Assembly: GCA_012798365.1 (NCBI GenBank)
Contig: JAAZNH010000286.1
Span: 1-14,085, forward strand
DNA from: Methanomicrobiales archaeon
GTDB taxonomy: Archaea > Halobacteriota > Methanomicrobia > Methanomicrobiales > Methanospirillaceae
Length of the DNA stretch: 14,085 bases
Direction: 5' to 3'
Shown here: positions 6,229 through 12,991 of the stretch, one piece after another
Layout of the letters: the number at the start of each line of letters is the position of its first letter
Numbering within the stretch: position 1 is the stretch's first letter
The notes under the pieces: model-generated
Databases searched by the model: none
Seen by the model: only the letters and a program-made list of their open reading frames with translations
What the model was told of the DNA's origin: nothing
Program-made: the position numbers and the translations under genes

Positions 6229-7830
6229 TTATTCCCGCACGGGGAATTTCCCGGCCAGGCCGGGCGGCGGGGTTGCGGGGGCGGACTGTCTCCGGCTGAT
6301 GTCCCGCACCAGGACGAGCAGCCGGTTGATCGCACCGTTTGAGTCACGCAGGGGAGTGGTGACAAGTTCCCCGCGGAACCGGTTCTTCCGGTTGCTGACA
6401 AGAATATATTCGTACGGTTCGGCATCCAGGTCGCCGCTCAGGATACTGGCAATCCGGGACCGTGCAATGAGATGGTAGGCGGGATCAATGTAGTCCAGCG
6501 CGTTCCTGCCGGCCACCGGCTCCTCGCAGGGGATCTCGAAGATGTCGTACATGCGGGGGGAGCAGAACAGGACATTGGCCCCGGGGTCCAGGATGAGGAT
6601 TCCGTCACCCGACGCGGTCACGATGGCCCGGTACTGCTCTTCGCTCTCGCGCAGGTTCTGTTCAAGCCATTTCCGCTCCGTGACAACCGATGAGACCATG
6701 AGGGCCGCGTCCCGGGTGTCGCCCCAGCTGATCGGGCTGATCTGGTGCGAGAGCCATTCGGTGATGGTATCACCCAGGAGGATGCTGGATTCAAACCGCA
6801 TGAATTCCCCGGTGGCAAAGACCCGGTTGAGGGCATTGGCCAGAAGGTGTTCCCGGCCCGGCGTGAAGTAGTCTGCTGCCCGGGTGCCGGTAAGACCCTG
6901 TACGGCCGGTTTGCCGTAGGGCCGGCATTTGTTGATGAAAAGAATGGTGCCCTCACGGTCAAGCACCGTGATGAACACCGGAGCCTTGGTGATGATGGAG
7001 CGCCATTTCTCCTCGTTCTTTGCAAGGTCTTCCTGCGCAGCGTGGAGACGGGTAATATCATACAGGGCGCCCTGGATATGCAGGATCCGGTTGTCGTGGG
7101 AGGTTACCGTGTGGAGAATCCCATGGATCCAGCGGACCGTTCCGTCGCGGTGAAGGATCCGGAAGACCGTATCAGCATGATACCCGGGTTCGGAGGCAAG
7201 GTGCGCCATGATCTCCATATAGTGCGTGCGGTCCTCCGGGTGGATGAGGTCTTCCGGGGTTTGGGCACCCGAGAGGAACTCCTGCCGCTTACAGCCGGTC
7301 ATCTCTTCGACCGTTCCCTCAAGAAGGAAGAACCGGCCCGAGACTGTCATCTGGAATGCGATGCCGTCAAAGTTTTTGACAAAACTGAGGAATTTTTCTT
7401 CCGACCGCTGCAGTCTCTCGTTCATGCGGCGGTTCCCGACAGCCCGCCGGATCTTGTGCATGAGATCGGTATACTGGACCTTGGGGTCCCCGCCTTTCTG
7501 GACATAGAAGTCCGTACCGTTCTCAAACGCCTCGATGACAACTTCCTCCCGGCCTTTGCCGGTGAAGATGATGAACGGCTGGCCGGGAAACTCGTTCCTG
7601 ATGATCTTCAAGAGGTCAAGACCGGTGATGTCGGCCATCTGGTAATCGGAGACGACAATATCAAACGGGCGGGACCGGATGAGGTCAAGGGCAATGCTCC
7701 CGGAAAGGGCCGTGGTGACGGCAAATGATCCAGTACGTTCAAGATAGTGTTTGCAGGCATCAAGAACGGATGATTCATCATCCACGTACAGGATGGAGAT
7801 CACCTGGTTATCCGGGCGGGTATTTTCCAA
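6229..7830 (-). CDS. Response-regulator receiver protein with three PAS domains and no output domain
   Basis: A 533-residue cytoplasmic signalling protein. The receiver domain (about 11-130) has every key residue: acidic pair D17/D18 in YVDDE, phospho-acceptor D62 in VVSDYQM, T90 in FTGKG and K112 in QKGG. Three PAS domains follow: about 143-262 (with PAC motif DGTVRWIHG and DIT), about 271-388, and about 395-513 (ending VLVRDISRR). A proline-rich tail of about 20 residues ends the protein. No histidine kinase H-box, ATPase, GGDEF, DNA-binding or membrane segment is seen; related Methanomicrobiales proteins often continue into a kinase core. The start is a TTG at 7830; a GTG at codon 10 is possible. 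No Shine-Dalgarno is present, but an AT-rich TATA-like element lies about 24 bases upstream, fitting a leaderless transcript. Signal and partner are unknown. Confidence 0.88.
   Translation of the reverse strand: MENTRPDNQVISILYVDDESSVLDACKHYLERTGSFAVTTALSGSIALDLIRSRPFDIVVSDYQMADITGLDLLKIIRNEFPGQPFIIFTGKGREEVVIEAFENGTDFYVQKGGDPKVQYTDLMHKIRRAVGNRRMNERLQRSEEKFLSFVKNFDGIAFQMTVSGRFFLLEGTVEEMTGCKRQEFLSGAQTPEDLIHPEDRTHYMEIMAHLASEPGYHADTVFRILHRDGTVRWIHGILHTVTSHDNRILHIQGALYDITRLHAAQEDLAKNEEKWRSIITKAPVFITVLDREGTILFINKCRPYGKPAVQGLTGTRAADYFTPGREHLLANALNRVFATGEFMRFESSILLGDTITEWLSHQISPISWGDTRDAALMVSSVVTERKWLEQNLRESEEQYRAIVTASGDGILILDPGANVLFCSPRMYDIFEIPCEEPVAGRNALDYIDPAYHLIARSRIASILSGDLDAEPYEYILVSNRKNRFRGELVTTPLRDSNGAINRLLVLVRDISRRQSAPATPPPGLAGKFPVRE
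6231..6247. terminator. Small inverted repeat between convergent genes
   Basis: ATTCCC (6231-6236) and GGGAAT (6242-6247) are perfect inverted repeats around five bases. They lie at the end of the minus-strand sensor gene and 20 bases past the cca stop. The two genes are only 17 bases apart, so a shared two-way stop is plausible, but neither side has a T run and the call is weak. Confidence 0.25.
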
Positions 7831-7848
7831 AGTAAAAATATGTCGGGG

Positions 7849-7861
7849 TATAAAATAATAA
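7849..7861 (-). promoter_or_regulatory. TATA-like element for the REC-PAS gene
   Basis: The minus strand reads TTATTATTTTATA here, centred about 24 bases upstream of the TTG start at 7830. This spacing predicts transcription starting at or very near the start codon. Confidence 0.5.
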
Positions 7862-7967
7862 ATCTATATGATTTGCATTTCCGCTGGTGCACGCAAGGGG
7901 TGGTGGTGTGCCCGGGCGATCTGCGGCAAAGGATGTCCGGCTTCCGCACGAGGTCGTGAGAACGTGA

Positions 7968-8009
7968 GGGAAAAACCCTGCAGCAATGATCCGATTCCGG
8001 GAAAAACCC
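7968..8009 (+). repeat. Two copies of the self-complementary 11-mer GGGAAAAACCC, 31 bases apart
   Basis: Copies lie at 7968-7978 and 7999-8009. Each can form a small hairpin with an A-rich loop: AGGG/CCCT around A5, and CCGGG/CCCGG around AAAAAC. The 31-base spacing is close to three helical turns, so both would face the same side of the DNA. They end about 27 bases upstream of the likely glnA TATA box, a place suited to a regulator. Alternatively they are paired hairpins in an RNA. Confidence 0.5.
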
Positions 8010-8035
8010 CGGCCCGTAAGGGACAGGGCGGGGAA

Positions 8036-8043
8036 CTTATAAC
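8036..8043 (+). promoter_or_regulatory. Likely glnA TATA box
   Basis: CTTATAAC, preceded by GGGGAA that could serve as a BRE, is the best TATA-like element on the plus strand of this spacer. It predicts a start near 8065 and a leader of about 110 bases. A poorer candidate, TTTGCATAAG near 8143-8152, would give a very short leader. Confidence 0.45.
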
Positions 8044-8108
8044 CCATACCACCACACGTATTATGACACCAGAAACGGATCCAGTATTGTCAAGCATCGG
8101 TCCCAGCA

Positions 8109-8122
8109 CCCGCCCGGGCGGG
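8109..8122. promoter_or_regulatory. 14-base perfect palindrome in the presumed glnA leader
   Basis: CCCGCCCGGGCGGG is its own reverse complement. In DNA it could be an operator just downstream of the predicted transcription start; in RNA it can fold as a 5-bp stem with a CCGG loop. Its core GCCCGGGC also occurs at 7910-7917 in the same spacer and at 4201-4208 in the nrdH/thpR spacer. Confidence 0.4.
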
Positions 8123-8163
8123 ATGCAGTTCTGGACGCATGCTTTGCATAAGGTGTATTTCCA

Positions 8164-8172
8164 GGTGGGTGG
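8164..8172 (+). promoter_or_regulatory. glnA ribosome binding site
   Basis: GGTGGGTGG lies just upstream of the ATG at 8176 and offers two overlapping GGTG-type matches to the archaeal anti-Shine-Dalgarno. It supports a leadered transcript and this start codon. Confidence 0.6.
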
Positions 8173-8175
8173 AAC

Positions 8176-9513
8176 ATGTCTTTGAGTAAACCAGCTGAAG
8201 TATCAAAACTGCTAAAGAAGATTGAAGCCGACAAGGTCAAGTTCATCCGGCTCCAGTTCACGGATATCACGGGACTTCCCAAGAACGTCACCATCCCGAC
8301 CGTCCAGGCTGAAAAGGCGCTGACCGAAGGGATCTGGTTCGATGGGTCCTCCATTGAAGGGTTTGCCCGGATCGAAGAGTCTGACATGCTCCTGAAGCCG
8401 GATCCGTCGACCTATGCGGTTCTCCCGTGGAAGACCCACGAGGCACGGGTTGCCCGGTTCATCTGCGACATCCAGAGTTATGGCAACAAGCCGTTCGACG
8501 GGGACCCCCGCTATGTCCTGCGCAAGACAATTGCCGATGCTGCAAAGTCGGGGTTCACGTTCAATACAGGCCCGGAGCTCGAGTTCTTCCTCTTCCGGAT
8601 GTACGACGGTATGCCCACGACCGAGTTCGAGGACCATGGCGCCTACTTCGATCTCGCTCCCACGGACTCGGCCGAGGATGTCCGCCGCGATGTTGTCCTT
8701 GCCCTGAGCGACATGGGCTTTGAGATCGAAGCTTCCCACCACGAAGTTGCCGACAGCCAGCACGAGATCGACTTCAAGTACGGCGATGCGCTCGTCACTG
8801 CAGACCGGGTCATCACGTTCAAGTTCGCCACCAAGTCAATCGCCCTTGACCACGGCCTCCACGCATCCTTCATGGCAAAGCCGATCGCCGGCATTGCCGG
8901 AAGCGGCATGCACACCCACGGCTCACTCTCGAAGAACGGGAAGAATGCATTCTTTGATGCAAACGCAGAACTGCAGCTCTCGGACACCGCGATGTATTAC
9001 ATCGGCGGTATCCTGAAGCATGCAAAGGCCATCACCCGGCTAGCCAACCCCACCATCAACTCCTACAAGCGCCTGGTCCCCGGCTACGAAGCCCCGTGCT
9101 ACATCTCGTGGAGCGCGGCAAACCGTTCCGCCCTTATCCGCGTCCCGGCTGCCCGCGGCAACAGCACCCGCGCCGAGCTGCGCAGCCCCGACCCGATGTG
9201 CAACCCCTACCTGACCTTTGCGTGCATGCTGGCCGCAGGTCTTGACGGCATCAAACACAAGATCATGCCGCCGGAGATGACCAACTCCAACATCTATCAC
9301 ATGGACACCAGGACCCGGAAGAAACTCAATATCGAGATGCTGCCCGGCAGCCTCACGGAATCCAATGAGGCACTCCTCAGCGACGAACTTCTCTGTAAGG
9401 TTCTTGGTGACCACGTGGTCGAGAACCTGTCCCGGATTGCCGAGCTCGAGACTGAGTCCTTCCGTCTCGCGGTCCACCCGTGGGAACTGGACCGGTACCT
9501 GGCAAACTACTAA
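8176..9513 (+). CDS. glnA: Glutamine synthetase type I (alpha-type)
   Basis: Makes glutamine from glutamate, ammonia and ATP in a dodecamer. The protein has 445 residues, the length of the short GSI-alpha group of archaea and Gram-positive bacteria. Visible are DGSSIEGFARIEESDM (56-71), metal ligands E134/E136 in GPELEFFLF, HHEVADSQHEIDF (188-200), GSGMHTH (242-248), NPTINSYKRLVPGYEAP (291-307, flap Glu E305) and IRVPAARGNSTRAELRSPDP (321-340). R65 in EGFARIEESD matches the Arg that governs glutamine feedback inhibition in Bacillus subtilis and Methanosarcina mazei, so product inhibition is expected. The adenylylation tyrosine loop of the beta-type enzyme is absent (MPPEMTNSNIY instead). It is convergent with the glutamate synthase operon, which completes the GS-GOGAT cycle. 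The upstream spacer carries repeats that may mediate nitrogen control. Confidence 0.98.
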   Translation: MSLSKPAEVSKLLKKIEADKVKFIRLQFTDITGLPKNVTIPTVQAEKALTEGIWFDGSSIEGFARIEESDMLLKPDPSTYAVLPWKTHEARVARFICDIQSYGNKPFDGDPRYVLRKTIADAAKSGFTFNTGPELEFFLFRMYDGMPTTEFEDHGAYFDLAPTDSAEDVRRDVVLALSDMGFEIEASHHEVADSQHEIDFKYGDALVTADRVITFKFATKSIALDHGLHASFMAKPIAGIAGSGMHTHGSLSKNGKNAFFDANAELQLSDTAMYYIGGILKHAKAITRLANPTINSYKRLVPGYEAPCYISWSAANRSALIRVPAARGNSTRAELRSPDPMCNPYLTFACMLAAGLDGIKHKIMPPEMTNSNIYHMDTRTRKKLNIEMLPGSLTESNEALLSDELLCKVLGDHVVENLSRIAELETESFRLAVHPWELDRYLANY

Positions 9514-9514
9514 C

Positions 9515-9554
9515 CTTTTTTCCCCCACAGGGAATTGTGCGGGGGGTCTTTTTA
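9515..9554 (+). terminator. glnA terminator
   Basis: A T6 run follows the stop codon, then a hairpin: TCCCCCACA (9521-9529) pairs with TGTG plus GGGGG (9536-9545), with one bulged C and a GGGAAT loop, followed by TCTTTTTAC. Two T runs and a strong stem make this a convincing transcription end. Confidence 0.7.
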
Positions 9555-9693
9555 CAGAACCTGCCATGGGGGTACGATCCGGCCCAGGTGTTTTCAGGAA
9601 AGAAGTGGCCGGCTTTTTGGATTGCACCGGAGTTTTCCCGGCCGTTCTGGTAATTCCGGCAGGCTTTGGCAACACTCTCAGGTTCTGGCTGAC

Positions 9694-9705
9694 CAAAAAA
9701 GGGGG
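9694..9705 (-). terminator. T-run terminator of the glutamate synthase operon
   Basis: Right after the stop codon of the FrhB-like gene, the minus strand reads CCCCC followed by six T (9700-9695) and GG. Archaeal RNA polymerase commonly stops at such T runs. The remaining convergent spacer (9555-9694) shows nothing else I can name. Confidence 0.5.
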
Positions 9706-10728
9706 TTATTTTTTCTGGTTCTTCTTCTGCTTTGCTTTTGCCAGTTTCTCGATGGCGGCAGGGTCCGCGCCCGGCTTTGTGCGGAGTTTTCCGGCCCGGA
9801 CTGCTGCGTCAATGAATGCCCGTCCGGCCGTGTTGCGGATGATGAGAGTGGTCATCCCCGCCGGGCTGCCAACCGAACCCGCTGATATATCAGCCGCAAG
9901 GGAGGAGAAGTCCGTGCAGTAGTGGCACCCCGGGCGGATGCAGGACTCGATGCCGGCAAGAGGGATGCTGGCCTTCGTGCCATTGGTCCGCTCGACTTCG
10001 AGTTTTCCCTTCACATCGAGTTTTTTGATCTCGAAGGGCTCAAGGTTGTACTCCATCCGGAGTTTCCGGGTGACAAGCGAGGTATAATCAAACGATTCTG
10101 TACAGAACAGGCCGATCACCAGCCGTATCGCTTTTGCGTATGGCTGCAGGAGATCATTGTCGCTTGCCCGGATGCGGCCGATGGCCTGGACTGCGCAGGG
10201 AACCCCGACAACGGCAATGCGCTGGTACTTCCGGTCTACGACTGCCGTCTTCAGCGACGCCAGAAGCGGGACCCACCAGCTGTACCGGCTGCCGGCGGTC
10301 GTGATGAGCGCATCGGATTTCGTGATGATGGCTGACGCGTGCTTAAGGGTGAAGCGGTCTTCGGTTACGGTCACGACAGCATCGATGAGCCCTTCATCAA
10401 GGGCGTGGGCAAGGATGGCTGTAACCGCGCCGCCACTCTGCCGGCGGGGGATCTCGTACGTTGCCTGGGCAGACACCAGTTCAAGATATGCACCCAGGGT
10501 CTCATCCGGTTGTTCACCGGTCCGGGGACAGGCGGCATAGCATGCGCCACAGGAGACGGAGTCGGTAGCTTCTTTGCAATAGCCGCAGCTTGTCGGAGCT
10601 GTCACCATTTCGCCTTCGGAAAACGACAGGGCGTCGGCCGGGCAAACGGCAACACAGGCCCCGCAGCCCGAGCAGGTCCCGGTCTCCCAGACTTCGGCTT
10701 TCAGGTCAAGGTAGTTTTTGTGTGCCAT
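9706..10728 (-). CDS. FrhB-like F420 hydrogenase/dehydrogenase beta-subunit family protein, likely electron input for glutamate synthase
   Basis: A 340-residue iron-sulfur flavoprotein. The N-terminus has a ferredoxin motif CSGCGACVAVCP (C19, C22, C25, C29) and a second cysteine set CGYC...CGACYAACP (C48, C51, C60, C63, C67). The FrhB-type body follows, with RQSGGAVTAILAHAL (96-110), GVPCAVQA (175-182), C209 and CIRPGCHYCTDF (263-274). FrhB relatives bind FAD and exchange electrons between F420 and Fe-S clusters, as in FrhB, FdhB, FpoF and the N-terminus of Fsr. As the last gene of the split glutamate synthase operon it probably replaces GltD and feeds F420H2 or ferredoxin electrons to the FMN domain; donor identity is inference. 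ATG at 10728 is preferred over a GTG at 10743, because GGGAGTGA lies 5 bases before it and it begins 5 bases after the previous stop. The C-terminus is Lys-rich. Confidence 0.9.
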   Translation of the reverse strand: MAHKNYLDLKAEVWETGTCSGCGACVAVCPADALSFSEGEMVTAPTSCGYCKEATDSVSCGACYAACPRTGEQPDETLGAYLELVSAQATYEIPRRQSGGAVTAILAHALDEGLIDAVVTVTEDRFTLKHASAIITKSDALITTAGSRYSWWVPLLASLKTAVVDRKYQRIAVVGVPCAVQAIGRIRASDNDLLQPYAKAIRLVIGLFCTESFDYTSLVTRKLRMEYNLEPFEIKKLDVKGKLEVERTNGTKASIPLAGIESCIRPGCHYCTDFSSLAADISAGSVGSPAGMTTLIIRNTAGRAFIDAAVRAGKLRTKPGADPAAIEKLAKAKQKKNQKK

Positions 10729-10733
10729 CTTTC

Positions 10734-11477
10734 TCACTCCCACGTGTACTTGTTGGCAAACGGCCGCCGGCTCGCAGGAACGATCCGTGAATACTCTGCT
10801 GACAGGATTGGTTCCGGATCAAGCGTGAAGGTCCGGATAAAATCTTCCAGGATGGGCCGGATGGCCTTCTTCTGGTCGTTTGTCATCTTCTTCTGTTCAG
10901 CCCCGCCGCCAAGGCAGGCCGGGTCGATGCTGTCCCGTACTATGATCTCGCCACCATGGATGCCGCTGCCGACTCCGCGTTCACTGACCGGCGTCACCCC
11001 GTCAATGCCGAGGACGATCACAAGGCCGCCGGCCATGTATTCGCCAAGGAATGCCCGGGCATAGCCGCCCACGACAAGGATGGGGCGTTTTTCCTGGTAT
11101 TGTTTCATGTTGATGCCGCCGCGATAGCCGATGTTGTCCCGGACATAGACCCGGCCGCCCCGCATGCTGTGGGCCACAGCATCGCCGGCACTGCCATGGA
11201 TGACGACTTTTCCATTGTCCATGGTATTGCCCGGCGCATGGTCGGCATTGCCGTGTACGATGACGGTCGGACCGCTCATGAACATGGCAAGATCCCCGCC
11301 GGGGACGCCATTGACCGTTATGGTCACATCCTCCCCGCGAATACCGTCACCAATGAACCGCTGGCCAAGGACATTGTCCAGGATGATCTCCTTCTCCCCG
11401 CCGGCAACAAGGGCGCGGATCCGCTGGTTAAGGATCTGGTAGGGCATCCCCGCTGCATTGATTCGTACTTCTCCCAT
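10734..11477 (-). CDS. Glutamate synthase GXGXG (alpha, C-terminal) domain protein
   Basis: A 247-residue stand-alone version of the right-handed beta-helix that ends bacterial GltB. It shows the repeating glycine pattern of the GXGXG family: GQRFIGDGIRG, GVPGGDLAMFMSG, GNADHAPGNTMDNGKVVIHGSAGDAVAHSMRGG, GYRGGI and GGYARAFLGEYMAGG. The domain has a structural role, linking the amidotransferase and FMN domains. It also resembles the FwdC/FmdC subunit of formylmethanofuran dehydrogenase, but the neighbours and the N-terminal segment fit glutamate synthase. The ATG is two bases after the stop of the FMN-domain gene. A C-terminal segment of about 60 residues after CLGGGAEQKK is not part of the helix. 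Confidence 0.9.
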   Translation of the reverse strand: MGEVRINAAGMPYQILNQRIRALVAGGEKEIILDNVLGQRFIGDGIRGEDVTITVNGVPGGDLAMFMSGPTVIVHGNADHAPGNTMDNGKVVIHGSAGDAVAHSMRGGRVYVRDNIGYRGGINMKQYQEKRPILVVGGYARAFLGEYMAGGLVIVLGIDGVTPVSERGVGSGIHGGEIIVRDSIDPACLGGGAEQKKMTNDQKKAIRPILEDFIRTFTLDPEPILSAEYSRIVPASRRPFANKYTWE

Positions 11478-11479
11478 CG

Positions 11480-12991
11480 TTAAGCCCCCACGGTCTTTAC
11501 ATCCAGCACGTTCAGCAAACCTTCGTCGAGCATGTAGCCCCGGAGCCGGTCGCGGTTGCCGCGCAGGCTCTCGATGCTGTTGATGCCGGCCGCGCCCATC
11601 AGTTCTGCAAGCTCGAGCGTCCAGCCGTGGATCAGGTTTTCGACCTGGACCGCATTCACTTCCGGATCAAGCCGGGCAACGAGTTCGGGTTTCTGGGTTG
11701 CGATACCCCAGGCGCAGGTACCGCGGTAGCAGGTACCACAGACGCGGCACCCCATGGCTACGAGGGCTGAAGTCCCGATATAGACTGCATCGGCGCCAAG
11801 ACAGATGATCTTGGCGACATCGGCACTCTCGCGGATACCGCCGCTTGCGATGATGGAGACTTCGTTGCGGATCCCCTGCTGGCGGAGTTTGGCGTCAACA
11901 CTTGCAACAGCGGCTTCCACCGGGATGCCGACATGGTCACGGAATACCCGCGGCGTTGCACCGCTGCCGCCACGGAACCCGTCAATGACAACCGCATCGG
12001 CACCCGACCGGGCAATCCCGGCAGCAATTGCGGCGGAGTTGTGGACGGCGGCGATCTTGACAAAGACCGGTTTTTTCCATTCGGTTGCTTCCTTGAGGCC
12101 GCGGACGAGCTGCTTGAGATCCTCGATGCTGTAAATATCGTGATGAGGTGCCGGGCTGATAGCATCGCTTCCTTCCGGGATCATGCGCGTGCAGGAGATG
12201 TCTGCGCAGACCTTGTCACCCGGCAGGTGGCCGCCGATACCCGGTTTGGCGCCCTGGCCGATCTTGATCTCGATTGCGGCTCCCCGCTCAAGATAATTGA
12301 TGTCAACCCCGAACCGGCCGGAGGCGACCTGCACAATCATGTGATCCTGGTATGGGTACAGGGATTCATGGAGCCCGCCTTCCCCGGTGCCCATGAAGGT
12401 GCCGGCGCGGCTGGCTGCTTTTGCAAGAGCGGTCTGGGCATTGAGGCTGATGGCCCCGTAACTCATGTGCCCGATCATGATCGGGGTCTCTATCTGGAGG
12501 TTGGGAGTCAGTTTCGTGCAGAGCTGGATCTCGCCGTTGTCCAGCTGCCGCAGGCTGAGGGATGAGGGTTTTTTCCCGATATACGTGCGCAGTTCCATGG
12601 GTTCGCGCAGGGGATCGATGCTCGGGTTGGTAACCTGGCAGGCGTCAAGGACGAGCTGGTCGAAGATGATAGGGTAGGGTTGTGCATTGCCCATTCCTGC
12701 AAGCACGATCTTTCCGGTCTTTGCCTGGTTGAAGATCGCCTCCCGCACTTCCCGTGTCCAGACCGGGTGGCTCCGGTAATCGCCGGGTTTCTCTTCGATC
12801 TCGATGGCATCGCGCGGGCAGAAGGCAAGACACCGGTGGCAGGCAACGCAGTTGCGGGAGTTGATATGGATCGCATCGCCTTCCTCGCGGAACACGCCAT
12901 ACGAGCAGTTCTCGATGCAGCGTTTGCATTTCATGCACCGGGCCGGGTCTATGGTTACCCGGTATTTCATGGGGGTGCTGCCGATGCTCAT
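11480..12991 (-). CDS. gltB: Glutamate synthase FMN/Fe-S catalytic domain with N-terminal ferredoxin domain
   Basis: Makes glutamate from 2-oxoglutarate and ammonia on FMN. The 503-residue archaeal-type protein begins with a two-[4Fe-4S] ferredoxin domain (C19, C22, C25, C29 and C48, C51, C54, C58), absent from bacterial GltB. The TIM-barrel synthase domain (about 165-455) shows MSYGAISLNAQTALAKAA (176-193), GTGEGGLHES (201-210), GQGAKPGIGGHLPG (245-258), ISPAPHHDIYSIEDL (278-292), DGFRGGSGATP (337-347) and ASGGIRESADVAK (382-394). The [3Fe-4S] cysteines C415, C421 and C426 have exactly the Cx5Cx4C spacing of GltS; C418 is extra. ATG at 12991 shares ATGA with the amidotransferase stop and has GGGAGGGTG upstream. 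An internal ATG at codon 8 is a weaker choice. Confidence 0.96.
   Translation of the reverse strand: MSIGSTPMKYRVTIDPARCMKCKRCIENCSYGVFREEGDAIHINSRNCVACHRCLAFCPRDAIEIEEKPGDYRSHPVWTREVREAIFNQAKTGKIVLAGMGNAQPYPIIFDQLVLDACQVTNPSIDPLREPMELRTYIGKKPSSLSLRQLDNGEIQLCTKLTPNLQIETPIMIGHMSYGAISLNAQTALAKAASRAGTFMGTGEGGLHESLYPYQDHMIVQVASGRFGVDINYLERGAAIEIKIGQGAKPGIGGHLPGDKVCADISCTRMIPEGSDAISPAPHHDIYSIEDLKQLVRGLKEATEWKKPVFVKIAAVHNSAAIAAGIARSGADAVVIDGFRGGSGATPRVFRDHVGIPVEAAVASVDAKLRQQGIRNEVSIIASGGIRESADVAKIICLGADAVYIGTSALVAMGCRVCGTCYRGTCAWGIATQKPELVARLDPEVNAVQVENLIHGWTLELAELMGAAGINSIESLRGNRDRLRGYMLDEGLLNVLDVKTVGA

Larger units (their letters stand above)
7831..8175. other. Divergent spacer upstream of glnA
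   Basis: A 345-base spacer with no convincing gene. From left to right it holds the promoter of the minus-strand sensor gene, GCCCGGGC at 7910-7917, tandem CGTGAG (7955-7960 and 7963-7968), two copies of GGGAAAAACCC (7968-7978 and 7999-8009), a likely glnA TATA box (8036-8043), a 14-base perfect palindrome (8109-8122), the inverted repeat ATGC-TTT-GCAT (8139-8149) and the glnA ribosome binding site. I looked for the NrpR operators known from other methanogens (GGAA-N6-TTCC and GGTA-N6-TACC) and did not find one. Confidence 0.6.

Noticed and set aside
6745..7728. 327-codon open frame on the plus strand
   Set aside because: Antisense shadow of the REC-PAS gene, whose receiver and PAS motifs are unmistakable.
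7831..8175. NrpR-type nitrogen operator upstream of glnA
   Set aside because: Neither GGAA-N6-TTCC nor GGTA-N6-TACC was found in the spacer by eye.
7868..8185. 105-codon open frame in the glnA upstream spacer
   Set aside because: It crosses the repeats, the likely TATA box and the glnA ribosome binding site, runs into glnA, and has no motif.
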